Positions 34,647 through 43,668 are shown, counted from the first letter of the stretch. The stretch is DNA of 64,000 nucleotides from Robertmurraya siralis (GCF_005502275.1 NZ_SWLZ01000014.1:1-64000), one strand, 5' to 3'. Made by a program: numbers and translations. Notes: generated by a model not told the origin, from the sequence alone.

Positions 34647-35759
34647 ATGAGTATTTTTGCACAGTTCGGTCTTCGTAAAGTCATTAATGCTAGTGGAAAA
34701 ATGACAGCGCTGGGGGCTTCTGCCGTCAGTGATGAAGTTGCAGATGCGCTTAAGCGAGCAGCTCAGGACTATGTCGATATTGAAGAAATGATGGAATTTG
34801 CCGGCCGAGTCATAGCTGAATATACAGGGGCGGAGGATGGATGTCCGACATGCGGCGCCGCCGCTGGAATCGCGATCTCCACAGCCGCTGTCATCACTGG
34901 GAAAAATCTTTCCTTAATTGAAAGAATGCCAGATTCAGAGGGACTCAGGAATGAGATCATTATTCAAAAGGGACAGCAGGTTCATTTTGGAGCAAGCATC
35001 GCACAAATGGTTCGACTTGGCGGTGGAAAAGTTGTTGAAATCGGCAATGCGAATAAGGTAGAGGCTGATCATATCAAGCAGGCAATCACAGATAAAACGG
35101 CTGCACTTCTTTATGTTAAATCGCATCATGCCGTGCAAAAAGGCATGCAGTCGATTGAAACGATGATGCGGATTGCGAAGGAGCACCAAATACCGTTCAT
35201 TATCGATGCGGCGGCGGAAGAAGATTTTCAAAAATACATCCGCATGGGAGCAGACATCGTAATATACAGTGGAGGAAAGGCATTGGAAGGTCCAACTTCT
35301 GGTTTGATTTGCGGGAAGAAAGAGTGGATGGAAGCCTGCCGCATGCAATATAAAGGAATTGGCCGTCCAATGAAGGTTGGAAAAGAAGGGGTTGCCGGGC
35401 TTATCGCCGCTTTAAAACAATATCCGTTTAAAAAGGATAATGCAGAAGAACAAATTGAGCGCATGACGAGGTTGAACGCAGCTTTGGCAGATGTGAAAGG
35501 ATTGTCTTGTTCCATCAAACAGGACGAAGCCGGAAGAGCAATTTATCGCGCACAAATTCAGGTGGATGCAAGTAAAGCGGGCATGACAGCTGCAGAGCTT
35601 CTCAGTCGACTTGAAACAGGAAACCCAGCCATTTTTTTAAGGCATCATTATGTAAACGTGGGGATTTTGGCAGTGGATCCGCGTCCTTTATTGGAGGGGC
35701 AGGAAGACATAATCGCAAGTGAAATTAAACGGATATTAAAAGAGGTGCAATCATCATGA
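34647..35759 (+). CDS. dgaE: DgaE-type PLP-dependent ammonia lyase (D-glucosaminate-6-phosphate)
   Basis: A 370-residue SelA-like fold PLP enzyme. D187 (IIDAAAEED) contacts the cofactor and K211 in SGGKALEGPTSG is the Schiff-base lysine. Known DgaE removes ammonia from D-glucosaminate 6-phosphate to give 2-keto-3-deoxygluconate 6-phosphate. The next gene, the matching aldolase, overlaps it by four bases, so both are co-translated. Here the usual mannose-family PTS genes are replaced by the DUF4310-4312 cassette. A close analogue of glucosaminate is possible. Confidence 0.87.
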   Translation: MSIFAQFGLRKVINASGKMTALGASAVSDEVADALKRAAQDYVDIEEMMEFAGRVIAEYTGAEDGCPTCGAAAGIAISTAAVITGKNLSLIERMPDSEGLRNEIIIQKGQQVHFGASIAQMVRLGGGKVVEIGNANKVEADHIKQAITDKTAALLYVKSHHAVQKGMQSIETMMRIAKEHQIPFIIDAAAEEDFQKYIRMGADIVIYSGGKALEGPTSGLICGKKEWMEACRMQYKGIGRPMKVGKEGVAGLIAALKQYPFKKDNAEEQIERMTRLNAALADVKGLSCSIKQDEAGRAIYRAQIQVDASKAGMTAAELLSRLETGNPAIFLRHHYVNVGILAVDPRPLLEGQEDIIASEIKRILKEVQSS

Positions 35760-36472
35760 AGCAAAAAGTTATTTTCAATGTATTAGCAAAAGATGTAGAC
35801 AACGCGAAAGAGCTAGCAGATCTAGCTGGTGATCGTGTGCTTATCGGTATTATGGTAAAAAATTATCCTTCGGTCGAAGCGGCGATCGAACAAGTAGAAC
35901 TCTACAAAGACAATAAAATCCCTGTTTCAGTAGGGCTTGGAGCAGGCGATCCGGCAATGTGGAAAATGGTTGCTGACGTTTCAGCCAAAACAATGCCGAA
36001 TCATGTAAACCAAGTATTTCCTGCAGCAGGCTATACACTCGGTCGCATACACGAGCTTGGGGCAGTTAATACACTCGTAAATGCCCTTATTGAACCTTCT
36101 GGCTCTCCTGGTGAAGTCTACATTTCAACAGGACCAAGCAGTTCTCGTTTCAAAGAAAAGGTATCCTGTGAAATGGCTGCAACCATGCTTGCTGAGCTTG
36201 GCGTAGATTCTGTTAAGTTCTATCCGATTGACGGTGATAGACGGCTTGATGAAGTTGCAGCAATGGTGAAGGCTGCTGTCAATGCGGGACTAGCCATTTT
36301 TGAACCGACGGGTGGAATCGATGTGGAAAATGTCCAGCGAATTGTTCAGACCTGCCTTGATCATGGTGCGGAAACGGTAATTCCCCATTTGTATACATCA
36401 TTAATTGATCAAGAAACCGGCAAAACAGAAGTGGAGAAAATGAAACAATTATTGAGGCTGGAATGGAATTAA
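35756..36472 (+). CDS. dgaF: DgaF-type 2-keto-3-deoxygluconate-6-phosphate aldolase
   Basis: A 238-residue TIM-barrel aldolase of the KDGP aldolase (EF_0839) family. The strand DSVKFYPIDGDRRLDEV carries the probable Schiff-base lysine, and FEPTGGIDVENV resembles the phosphate-binding region of KDPG aldolases. It would split the DgaE product into pyruvate and glyceraldehyde 3-phosphate. Confidence 0.85.
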   Translation: MKQKVIFNVLAKDVDNAKELADLAGDRVLIGIMVKNYPSVEAAIEQVELYKDNKIPVSVGLGAGDPAMWKMVADVSAKTMPNHVNQVFPAAGYTLGRIHELGAVNTLVNALIEPSGSPGEVYISTGPSSSRFKEKVSCEMAATMLAELGVDSVKFYPIDGDRRLDEVAAMVKAAVNAGLAIFEPTGGIDVENVQRIVQTCLDHGAETVIPHLYTSLIDQETGKTEVEKMKQLLRLEWN

Positions 36473-36476
36473 AAAG

Positions 36477-37139
36477 ATGAAAGTGGAAGACACATATGCA
36501 GTCATTTTTGATATGGACGGTGTTATTGTAGACAGTGAGCCAGTATATCGGATATGGAATCGGGAGTTATTTCAACGCTTAAATATTACCGTTCCTGAAG
36601 AAATAAGAGCACAGTTAATCGGTGGCAGCACAAAGCGAAAATGGCAGCTGATTAAGGAGCATTGTCGGCTTTCACAAACGGTGGAGGACCTGATTCAGTA
36701 CCAATACGAATTCTTTCGCGCAAAACCATTTAATTTTAAGGATGTTCTTTTTTCAGGTGTTCTACCTTTAATAGTGGAACTGAAAAGCAATGGAATTAGC
36801 GTTGCTTTGGCATCTTCTTCGGATAAAGAACGAATCAATCGAGTGTTAACCGATTGTGGCTTACAGCATGTTTTTGATGCAATTGTGAGCGGTGAAGATT
36901 TTGCAGATAGCAAGCCGCACCCAGAAATTTTTCTGCACACGGCAAAACTGCTTGGCAAATCCCCGCAACAATGCATTGTCATTGAAGATTCAACAAACGG
37001 CTTATTAGCAGCGACCCGGGCAGCTATGAAAAAAGTGGCTGTAAGGCATCACTCGATCAAAATGGATTTATCACTGGCAGATTTAATTATTGATTCCTTG
37101 GAAGAAGTAAATCCAACCATACTAGCAAAAATGCTGTAA
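36477..37139 (+). CDS. HAD-superfamily hydrolase, beta-phosphoglucomutase-like
   Basis: A 220-residue HAD protein of subfamily IA. Motif I is FDMDGVIVDSEP, motif II is ASSSDKE, and motif IV lies in CIVIEDSTNGL. The cap follows motif I. It could dephosphorylate a sugar phosphate or repair a side product of the operon. It is the last gene, five bases after dgaF, before a strong terminator. The substrate is not evident. Confidence 0.85.
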   Translation: MKVEDTYAVIFDMDGVIVDSEPVYRIWNRELFQRLNITVPEEIRAQLIGGSTKRKWQLIKEHCRLSQTVEDLIQYQYEFFRAKPFNFKDVLFSGVLPLIVELKSNGISVALASSSDKERINRVLTDCGLQHVFDAIVSGEDFADSKPHPEIFLHTAKLLGKSPQQCIVIEDSTNGLLAATRAAMKKVAVRHHSIKMDLSLADLIIDSLEEVNPTILAKML

Positions 37140-37147
37140 ATAAACTT

Positions 37148-37182
37148 AAGGAGAAAGGGGGACAACCCCTTCTCCTTTTTGA
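37148..37182 (+). terminator. Rho-independent terminator of the dga-type operon
   Basis: AAGGAGAA-GGGG pairs with CCCC-TTCTCCTT across a short loop and is followed by TTTTT. Confidence 0.85.
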
Positions 37183-37680
37183 CTTTCTGCAAATATCTTA
37201 CTGTCACAAATTGTCTCAGTCAATAAGAAAGCGATTAAAAAAAATAATTGATGATGAATCACTAATTTATAGAAGATTGTTCCTTTTTTACAATGAAAAA
37301 TGCTTGAATGTTCTTTATTATATGGTATAGTATGGATTAATAACCGATTAAACTGATTGGAATTATAAAAATAGAGTGATTTTGTATATGGGCAAAGCTG
37401 GCCATTTCTTTTGATTTCGCTCATTTTCTCCCATCGTTCCATGCAATCAGGAGGCTTTTTAACGAAATTAAAAAGGCGTGTGAAACGAAAGTTTCATATA
37501 AGGATCAAAGCTTTTTATTTAGAAATCGATTTCTGAATATTTAAAGTAATGAGTAACCGCAGACGATTCAAAGAAAGAGGAGAAGTGCTTCAAATTTTAA
37601 AAGAAAAAATTGTATACAATTATACAAATATTTTAAACTTCATGATTCTCCATTTTACCTGCACCAAAGCATGATTAAAA
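37183..37680. other. Leader region of the GntR-MetNIQ operon
   Basis: About 500 bases without a gene. No S-box (SAM riboswitch) or T-box features were recognised, which matters because MetNIQ-type transporters for methionine usually carry an S-box in Bacillaceae. The GntR operator lies near the end. Confidence 0.5.
37610..37627. promoter_or_regulatory. Palindromic GntR-type operator
   Basis: TTGTATA-CAAT-TATACAA is a perfect 7-base inverted repeat with a four-base centre, about 55 bases before the GntR gene. FadR/VanR-type GntR proteins bind such sites, so autoregulation of the operon is likely. Confidence 0.6.
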
Positions 37681-38382
37681 ATGGAAAAGGAAGAGGAGAT
37701 GAATTTGGTACCAAAGCGCCGATTGACGAAGGATGTTGCTTATTACCAGATCAAGCAAAAAATTATATATGGCGAATTTAACCCGGATGAGGTGGTTCGT
37801 GAAGAGCAACTGTCTGAAATGTTGGAGATTAGTCGTACACCGCTGCGTCAGGCACTTCAGATGCTAGAAATGGAAGAATTCCTCATTCGCCAGCCGAATG
37901 GAAGATTAAAAGTGGCTTCCATTACGAAAGAGGAAGTGGAAGAAATTTTTCAGATTCGCAGCATGCTGGAAGGAAGTATTGCAAGAAATGCTGCAGCGAA
38001 CGCTTCTAGTGACGATATTAAAGTTCTTACGGAAATATTGGAGAAATTGCGCCAAGCCTATCACTTTGGCTACACTCAAGAGTTTGTTGCGTATGGAAAT
38101 GATTTTCATGACTATTTGGCGGAGATTAGTGGTTTAAAAACGTCGGTTAAGCTTCTTAGTATGATAAAAGATCATGCCAATCGCTATTGTCACTTCGTTT
38201 CGATGTATGGGAAATGGAGCAATCAGGTTGATGAACATGCTCTGATTCTAGAGGGAATCAAAAATAAGGATGGTGCATTCGCAGAGTTGGCAATGAAAAA
38301 ACATATTTTAAGCACTTTAAAAGACGTGATTAATAGAATTGAAGATAAAGCAAGCTCTAAAATAGGAAACACTGTAGATTAG
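37681..38382 (+). CDS. GntR family transcriptional regulator (FadR/FCD type)
   Basis: A 233-residue regulator. The winged helix (about 10-75) contains REEQLSEMLEISRTPLRQAL, and the all-helical FCD effector domain (about 85-220) carries the metal-binding type residues D and H in FHDYLAEISG and DEHALILEGI. FCD regulators respond to carboxylates and amino acids. The start is ambiguous: ATG 37681 lacks a ribosome binding site, while ATG 37699 follows a purine-rich AGGAAGAGGAG. It opens the metN-like operon and probably represses it through the upstream palindrome. Confidence 0.87.
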   Translation: MEKEEEMNLVPKRRLTKDVAYYQIKQKIIYGEFNPDEVVREEQLSEMLEISRTPLRQALQMLEMEEFLIRQPNGRLKVASITKEEVEEIFQIRSMLEGSIARNAAANASSDDIKVLTEILEKLRQAYHFGYTQEFVAYGNDFHDYLAEISGLKTSVKLLSMIKDHANRYCHFVSMYGKWSNQVDEHALILEGIKNKDGAFAELAMKKHILSTLKDVINRIEDKASSKIGNTVD

Positions 38383-38405
38383 AGAAATTGCAGGGGGATA
38401 TTAAG

Positions 38406-39425
38406 ATGATTGAGATGAAGAGTGTCTATAAAACTTATAAAAGGAAAGATGTGACTACGGAAGCCCTTAAAGGGATTGATTTAAAGGTTGAAGAAGGGGA
38501 TATTTTTGGGGTTATTGGTTACAGTGGTGCAGGGAAAAGTACATTAGTACGCCTTGTAAATTATTTAGAACGGCCAACAGATGGTGAGGTAATCGTTGAT
38601 GGGCAGGTGCTCAATCACCTATCGGACAGTCAATTGCGTGCCATGAAGAAACAGATCGGGATGATCTTTCAGCATTTTAATTTACTAGAATCAAAGACTA
38701 TTTTTGACAATGTCGCGATTCCGCTCGTATTAGCGAAAAAACCGAAAGAAGAGATTAAGCAACGAGTAATGGAACTACTTGACTTCGTTGGCTTACGTGA
38801 GAAGGCAAAGAGTTATCCGAGAGAACTGTCGGGAGGGCAGAAACAGCGTGTCGGAATTGCCCGTGCACTTGCATCAAACCCGAAAATATTACTTTGTGAT
38901 GAGGCGACATCGGCGCTGGATCCGCAAACAACACAATCAATCTTGCAATTGCTGAAACGAGTCAATCAGGAATATAACATAACGATTATGATTATTACTC
39001 ATGAAATGTCAGTAATTCAGGAAGTTTGTAATCGAGTTGCCGTCATGGAGGCGGGAGAAATCATTGAAGAAGGCTCAGTGCTGGACGTCTTTGGTCATCC
39101 GAAGCATCCAACGACGAAAAACTTTGTTAAAACAGTGATTCATAACAGCATTCCAGAGAGTGTCAAGCGTTCTTTGAAGAAGACAGGCGACAGCAAAGTG
39201 TTCCGAGTTGAGGTAAAAGGTGAGGTTGCTTCCGAGCCAATTGTTCATCAGGTTATGAAAGCTCATGATATCGAGGTAAATATTTTATTTGCCAATATGA
39301 CGGAGATTCAGGAAACGACACTCGTTATTATGTACTTGCAAATTGCTGGAGAGGCATCTGCTATTGAAAAAGCAGTGCAATTTTTAAAAGATAAAGGTGC
39401 TGGCGTTGAGGAGGTTGTTGAATAA
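38406..39425 (+). CDS. metN: MetN-type ABC transporter ATP-binding protein
   Basis: About 339 residues: an ABC ATPase domain (Walker A GYSGAGKST, signature LSGGQKQR, Walker B ILLCDEATSALD) and a C-terminal NIL domain (about 260-339), the allosteric amino-acid sensor typical of MetN. The ATG at 38406 has GGGGGA upstream; a TTG at 38388 in frame is less likely. The stop overlaps the permease start by one base. The transported substrate may be methionine or a related compound, because the operon context is not that of methionine uptake. Confidence 0.9.
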   Translation: MIEMKSVYKTYKRKDVTTEALKGIDLKVEEGDIFGVIGYSGAGKSTLVRLVNYLERPTDGEVIVDGQVLNHLSDSQLRAMKKQIGMIFQHFNLLESKTIFDNVAIPLVLAKKPKEEIKQRVMELLDFVGLREKAKSYPRELSGGQKQRVGIARALASNPKILLCDEATSALDPQTTQSILQLLKRVNQEYNITIMIITHEMSVIQEVCNRVAVMEAGEIIEEGSVLDVFGHPKHPTTKNFVKTVIHNSIPESVKRSLKKTGDSKVFRVEVKGEVASEPIVHQVMKAHDIEVNILFANMTEIQETTLVIMYLQIAGEASAIEKAVQFLKDKGAGVEEVVE

Positions 39426-40084
39426 TGTTTGAGACCGTCATTACACTAGAGCAATTTTTACAGGCAAGTATAGATACGCTGTATATGGTTGGAATGTCGC
39501 TTTTAATTGGTTCATTGGTTGGCATCCCGCTCGGAATAGCGCTCGTTGTAACACGGCCAGGTGGGATATTGGAAAATAAAATTTTCTATTCGATCTTGAA
39601 TCCGCTTATAAATATCGTTCGTTCATTGCCTTTCATTATTTTAATGGTGGCGATCATTCCATTTACACGAATGATTGTGGGAACGTCGATTGGCACAAAT
39701 GCAGCAATTGTCCCACTTATTATTTTTATATCGCCTTTTATTGCTAGATTAGTTGAAAATTCATTGCTCGAAGTAAATCCCGGTATTATTGAAGCGGCGG
39801 AATCAATGGGAGCGACACCATTTCAAATTATTTGGCATTTTTTATTACCGGAGGCATTTGGTTCACTCATTTTATCGATTACAACTGCAACGATAGGATT
39901 AATTGGTGCGACTGCGATGGCAGGAACTGTCGGTGGCGGTGGGGTTGGTGACTTGGCAATTGTCTATGGTTATCAACGTTTTGATACATTCGCCATGGTA
40001 ACTACTGTTATTATTCTTGTTATTTTTGTACAAATCATTCAATCAACTGGTAATGCATTAGCTCGAAAAGCAAGGAAGGAATAG
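39425..40084 (+). CDS. metI: MetI-type ABC transporter permease
   Basis: A 219-residue permease with five helices and the EAA loop (EAAESMGATPFQIIWHFLLPEA) that docks to MetN. Segments GGVGDLAIVYGYQRFD are characteristic of D-methionine permeases. It is translationally coupled to the ATPase gene. Confidence 0.92.
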   Translation: MFETVITLEQFLQASIDTLYMVGMSLLIGSLVGIPLGIALVVTRPGGILENKIFYSILNPLINIVRSLPFIILMVAIIPFTRMIVGTSIGTNAAIVPLIIFISPFIARLVENSLLEVNPGIIEAAESMGATPFQIIWHFLLPEAFGSLILSITTATIGLIGATAMAGTVGGGGVGDLAIVYGYQRFDTFAMVTTVIILVIFVQIIQSTGNALARKARKE

Positions 40085-40103
40085 AGAGGGAGTGTAATGG
40101 TTT

Positions 40104-41117
40104 ATGAGTTTTACGAAGAAACAGCGCTTTGAACAAATTTTAACGGGCAAAAAAGCAGATCGCCCCATAGTCAGCAGTTGGCATCATTTTTTAAATAAAG
40201 AGCAAACCGCAGTTGATTTAGCAGAAGCAACTATAACGTTTGCGAATAAGTACGATTGGGATTGGATTAAAATCAACCCAAGAGCTACATATTTAGCAGA
40301 AGCTTTTGGTAATAAGTATGATTTCGAAGATTATCGTTGGGTCTTTCCAAGACAAACTTATGCGGTTATTAATCAGCCTGCAGATGTTTGGCATGTGGAA
40401 GCTGTAGAAGTAGCGACATCCGCTCCCCTTCAGGAACAGCTAGAAGCAATGCGGTTGCTCCGAAAGGGTTTACCGGAAATGCCGCTCATTCAGACTATCT
40501 TTTCACCGTTAACGATTTTAATGTTTTTAACTGGAAATTCCTCGTATGTTAATCAGACTATGTATGGAAGTGATGAGCCTGTCGATTTTAAAGAACTTTT
40601 AAAATCAGAGCGTTCGGGTGTCCATCAAGCGTTACATGCGATTGCGATTACGATGGCACAATATGTGAAGGAATTGGCAGGTGTCGGGATTGACGGATTG
40701 TTTTATGCCGTAACGGGCACGGCACATCCGGATTTATTTGATGAATCGACCTTTAATGAGTTTTCTAGACCTTATGATCTACTCGTTTTAAATGCAATGA
40801 AAAAAGGAAAACGGATCCTTCATACGTGCGGCGCACATGCTCAGCCGGCAAGATTTGTTGATTATCCGGTTGAAGGGATTAGTTGGGATACTGAAGCAGA
40901 AGGAAACCCTGGTTTGGAGCTGAAAATAAACAAAACAAAGGTGGCAGGTGTTGATCATACCATTTTTGAAGGGGGTGACAATGGATTAATTGAGCAACAA
41001 GCAAAAAAAGCGCTAGACCTTATGCACGATGAACCTTTTGTATTGGTGCCGAACTGTGCAGTTTCAGTGAAAGCAGCAGAGGAGGCATTAAATACTTTAC
41101 GGAAGAGCGTGATGTAA
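40104..41117 (+). CDS. URO-D superfamily zinc methyltransferase-like protein
   Basis: A 337-residue protein of the uroporphyrinogen decarboxylase superfamily. It carries H240-x-C242 (LHTCGAH) and C318 (VPNCAVS), the H-x-C-x(n)-C zinc site of MtaA/MtbA-type methyltransferases that activates a thiol for methyl transfer. True heme-pathway decarboxylases lack this. The position between a MetNI transporter and its binding protein suggests methyl transfer to or from the imported compound. No corrinoid protein gene is in the window, so the methyl carrier is unknown. Confidence 0.8.
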   Translation: MSFTKKQRFEQILTGKKADRPIVSSWHHFLNKEQTAVDLAEATITFANKYDWDWIKINPRATYLAEAFGNKYDFEDYRWVFPRQTYAVINQPADVWHVEAVEVATSAPLQEQLEAMRLLRKGLPEMPLIQTIFSPLTILMFLTGNSSYVNQTMYGSDEPVDFKELLKSERSGVHQALHAIAITMAQYVKELAGVGIDGLFYAVTGTAHPDLFDESTFNEFSRPYDLLVLNAMKKGKRILHTCGAHAQPARFVDYPVEGISWDTEAEGNPGLELKINKTKVAGVDHTIFEGGDNGLIEQQAKKALDLMHDEPFVLVPNCAVSVKAAEEALNTLRKSVM

Positions 41118-41154
41118 TTTACATGTAAGGCTGATGGTTTAATAAAGGAGAAAT

Positions 41155-42006
41155 ATGGGGGGACTATTAAAAATGAAGAAATTATTATCCATACTTGTCT
41201 TGTTTACACTGTTTGTTTTAACTGCTTGTGGAAACGAGGAATCTCAAGGTGACAGCGGTGAAGAGAAAAAAGATCTCGTCTTTGGTTTTGGGGTAGGGAC
41301 TTATGAGGAACAGTTCCGCAATGGGATCTTACCAATTTTAGAAGAAAAAGGCTACAATGTTGAAATTAAAGTGTTCTCGCAAAATATGCAAGTAAACCCG
41401 GCGATGGCTGAGGGAGCGATTGATGCCAGTGTCTTTCAAAGTACAGCCTACATGGAAGGCATTAATGAGGAATTAGGAATTAAGATGGTTCGCCTTGCAT
41501 TTTCTCCAGGTGCACCGCAAAGCTTGCGTTCTGTTAACCATGACTCGCTTGATGCTGTTCAGGACGGCTCAACAGTGGCGGTGCCCAATGATCCGGTAAA
41601 TCAGGAACGTGCTGTACGAATTTTGGAGGATCTTGGTTGGGTGAATGTGGCTGATGGAGCTGGAACGACCGATTTTAATTTAAATAGTGTAACACCGGCA
41701 TCTTATGATGTTAAATTCCAAGTGCTAGATCCAGCACAAATTTTAGTATCATTGAAGGATGTTGATTTTGGCGTCGTAAACGGAAACTATATTGCTGATG
41801 CTGGTATGAAAATATCCGATGCATTAAAAATTGAAAATACACCAGAGGAACACCGCATTATCGTTTCGATATTAGAGGAAGATTTAAATACACAATGGGC
41901 GAAGGATGTAAAAGAAGCTTACGAGTCGCCTGAATTCGAGGAATATATTTTATCGCAAGAAAAGTATGATGGATTTATTTTACCAGAGGCTTGGGAGAAC
42001 AATTAA
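41155..42006 (+). CDS. metQ: MetQ/NlpA-type substrate-binding lipoprotein
   Basis: A 283-residue lipoprotein with the lipobox LTAC (C25 from this start) and an NlpA-type binding fold (VFGFGVGTYEEQFRNGILPILEEKGYNVEIK). The usual first-strand GA(T/S)PGPHAEIL motif of methionine-binding members is replaced by GFGVGTYEEQFRN, which hints at a different ligand. An ATG at 41173 with GGGGGA upstream would give 277 residues and is equally possible. It belongs to the MetNI transporter encoded just upstream. Confidence 0.88.
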   Translation: MGGLLKMKKLLSILVLFTLFVLTACGNEESQGDSGEEKKDLVFGFGVGTYEEQFRNGILPILEEKGYNVEIKVFSQNMQVNPAMAEGAIDASVFQSTAYMEGINEELGIKMVRLAFSPGAPQSLRSVNHDSLDAVQDGSTVAVPNDPVNQERAVRILEDLGWVNVADGAGTTDFNLNSVTPASYDVKFQVLDPAQILVSLKDVDFGVVNGNYIADAGMKISDALKIENTPEEHRIIVSILEEDLNTQWAKDVKEAYESPEFEEYILSQEKYDGFILPEAWENN

Positions 42007-42014
42007 ATTTTACT

Positions 42015-42047
42015 GGATAAGTAGGGGCTAAGGTCTCTGCTTATTCC
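42015..42047 (+). other. Stem-loop between metQ-like and proC-like genes
   Basis: GGATAAGTAGGGG can pair with the TCTCTGCTTATTCC arm using some G:U pairs. No T tract follows, so it is more likely an mRNA-stabilising or processing element than a full terminator. Confidence 0.35.
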
Positions 42048-42094
42048 ATTTACATCGTTGTTAAAAAAGTAATTAATCAGTAGGAGGTATGAGC

Positions 42095-42889
42095 ATGATT
42101 CATTTTATTGGTGGCGGACAGATGGCAGAAGCAATCATACGCGCTGTTTTAGCAAATAAAACGGCACGTAAAGAGGAAATTACTGTTGCAGATATATCTG
42201 AACAAAGGAATACATATTTAACAAAAAACTATCAGGTTTCAGCTAATGTAGAGCAGTCTGCTGCGTTAAAGCAAGCGGATATTATTGTAATTGGCGTCAG
42301 GCCACAAGACGATTTGGCCTCTGTTGGAACACTGATTTGTGAGCATAGTCGCAAGGAGGCGGTTGTCGTTTCCATTGTTGCTGGTGTGACAATCGAAAAA
42401 CTGACGAACTTTATTGGTGAGGACCGGGCTATTGCGCGAGTGATCCCTAATACGTTGACTGATACTGGATTGGGTTACAGCGGTGTTTCTTTAAATAAAT
42501 ACGCTAGAGAAGAACAAGTGGATCGCTTTTTAAGTGGATTTGGCAAGGTGATGTATGTAGAAGAGCGATTGATTGATATTTTTACTGGTTTTGGCGTTGC
42601 TGGACCTAATTATGTTTATTATTTTATCGAATCATTTGCTGATGCGGGTGTTTTGGCCGGATTGCCCCGTCAACAATCGTGGGAGATTGCTTTGGAAAAT
42701 GTGCAGGGCGCGGTTGAAATGTTGAGGCAAACTGGAAAGCATCCTCGGCAGTTGTTAGATATTAATAATTCTGCTGGTGGGGTTGGCATTAACGCACTTC
42801 ATGAGTTGAACAATTCAGATTTTGCTGCTGGTTTGCAGCGCAGCGTTTTAAAAGCAGTAAAGCGAACCACTGAATTAGGGCAAGAATAA
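42095..42889 (+). CDS. Divergent pyrroline-5-carboxylate reductase family protein
   Basis: A 264-residue oxidoreductase. The N-terminal NAD(P)-binding fold shows IHFIGGGQMAEAI, and the C-terminal helical dimer domain resembles ProC. The usual SPGGTT motif near residue 230 is replaced by NSAGGVGINAL, and the SGSGPAY segment by FGVAGPNY. The substrate pocket is therefore changed, and a housekeeping proline role is unlikely. It may reduce another cyclic imine or imino acid. The ATG at 42095 has AGGAGGT with good spacing; an ATG at 42089 is too close. Confidence 0.75.
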   Translation: MIHFIGGGQMAEAIIRAVLANKTARKEEITVADISEQRNTYLTKNYQVSANVEQSAALKQADIIVIGVRPQDDLASVGTLICEHSRKEAVVVSIVAGVTIEKLTNFIGEDRAIARVIPNTLTDTGLGYSGVSLNKYAREEQVDRFLSGFGKVMYVEERLIDIFTGFGVAGPNYVYYFIESFADAGVLAGLPRQQSWEIALENVQGAVEMLRQTGKHPRQLLDINNSAGGVGINALHELNNSDFAAGLQRSVLKAVKRTTELGQE

Positions 42890-42900
42890 GGAGGATTCAA

Positions 42901-43668
42901 ATGGCTAGCATAAAATGGGATCATACGGTTCATTATGTCAATGATCTAGAAAAGGCAATGGCAAAATTTAGAGAAGTGGGTTTAAATGCATTTATGGGCG
43001 GATCACATAAACTATGGGGAACGTATAATGCGTTAAGTTATTTTGATCTTTGCTATATTGAATTTCTGGCTGTAGAGGATCGTTCATTGGTAGAGAGTGT
43101 TAAAGAGCCAAATGACGTGGTGAAGGATTCGATAAAATTGTTACCTCATCGGGAAGAATTGAGCCGAGCTGCTTTAAGGACAGATGATATTGAAGCGGTG
43201 AGAGAGCAGTTATCAGCGTTTCAGCTACAAATGTCACCAATTATGGTTGGGAAACGAGTGGATGCACAAGGAAATTTGATTGAGTGGAAGATGATGACGA
43301 TTGCCGGTGACTTTCAAGGATTGCCATATCCCTTTGTGATTCAATGGACGGGATCTGAGCAAGAACGGAGAGAAAGATTAAAAGAGTCAGGAATCATTCA
43401 AGCGCATCCAGCTGGAGATGTGCAGATCGCTGAGGCTGTGTTTGATGTGGAAGACCCAGTTGCTGTGGCCAAGCACTGGCATGAGTTATTTGGGTTTGAA
43501 TATGAAAAATCCGATTTGCCAGAAGTAAGATTAGCGGTTGAGAAGCAGGCGTTTGTTTTTAAAAAAGGTCCACTCAATCGTATGCAACAACTAGTTTTTC
43601 ATACTGATGTTCTCGAGTTGAAAGGAAAAACGATGACGATCGGTGAAGGGCAATATAAATTTGATTGA
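42901..43668 (+). CDS. VOC superfamily protein (Glyoxalase_3-like)
   Basis: A 255-residue protein with two beta-alpha-beta-beta-beta units: the first starts at WDHTVHYVNDLEKAMAKF, the second near VQIAEAVFDVEDPVAVAKHW. This arrangement matches the glyoxalase-like VOC family. VOC proteins bind a metal and act as isomerases, dioxygenases or thiol transferases, or only bind a ligand. It lies 11 bases after the ProC-like gene and closes the operon. The substrate is unknown. Confidence 0.78.
   Translation: MASIKWDHTVHYVNDLEKAMAKFREVGLNAFMGGSHKLWGTYNALSYFDLCYIEFLAVEDRSLVESVKEPNDVVKDSIKLLPHREELSRAALRTDDIEAVREQLSAFQLQMSPIMVGKRVDAQGNLIEWKMMTIAGDFQGLPYPFVIQWTGSEQERRERLKESGIIQAHPAGDVQIAEAVFDVEDPVAVAKHWHELFGFEYEKSDLPEVRLAVEKQAFVFKKGPLNRMQQLVFHTDVLELKGKTMTIGEGQYKFD

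Noticed and set aside
37183-37680. Possible S-box or T-box leader for the MetNIQ-like operon
   Set aside because: No conserved S-box core or T-box sequence was recognised; a GntR operator explains the control better. A covariance-model scan would be decisive.
40104-41117. Uroporphyrinogen decarboxylase HemE of heme synthesis
   Set aside because: The H-x-C...C zinc site and the transporter context fit a methyltransferase of the same superfamily; no other heme gene is near.
42095-42889. Housekeeping proline-synthesis gene proC
   Set aside because: The conserved SPGGTT region and the SGSGPAY region are both changed, and the gene lies in a dedicated operon without proA or proB.
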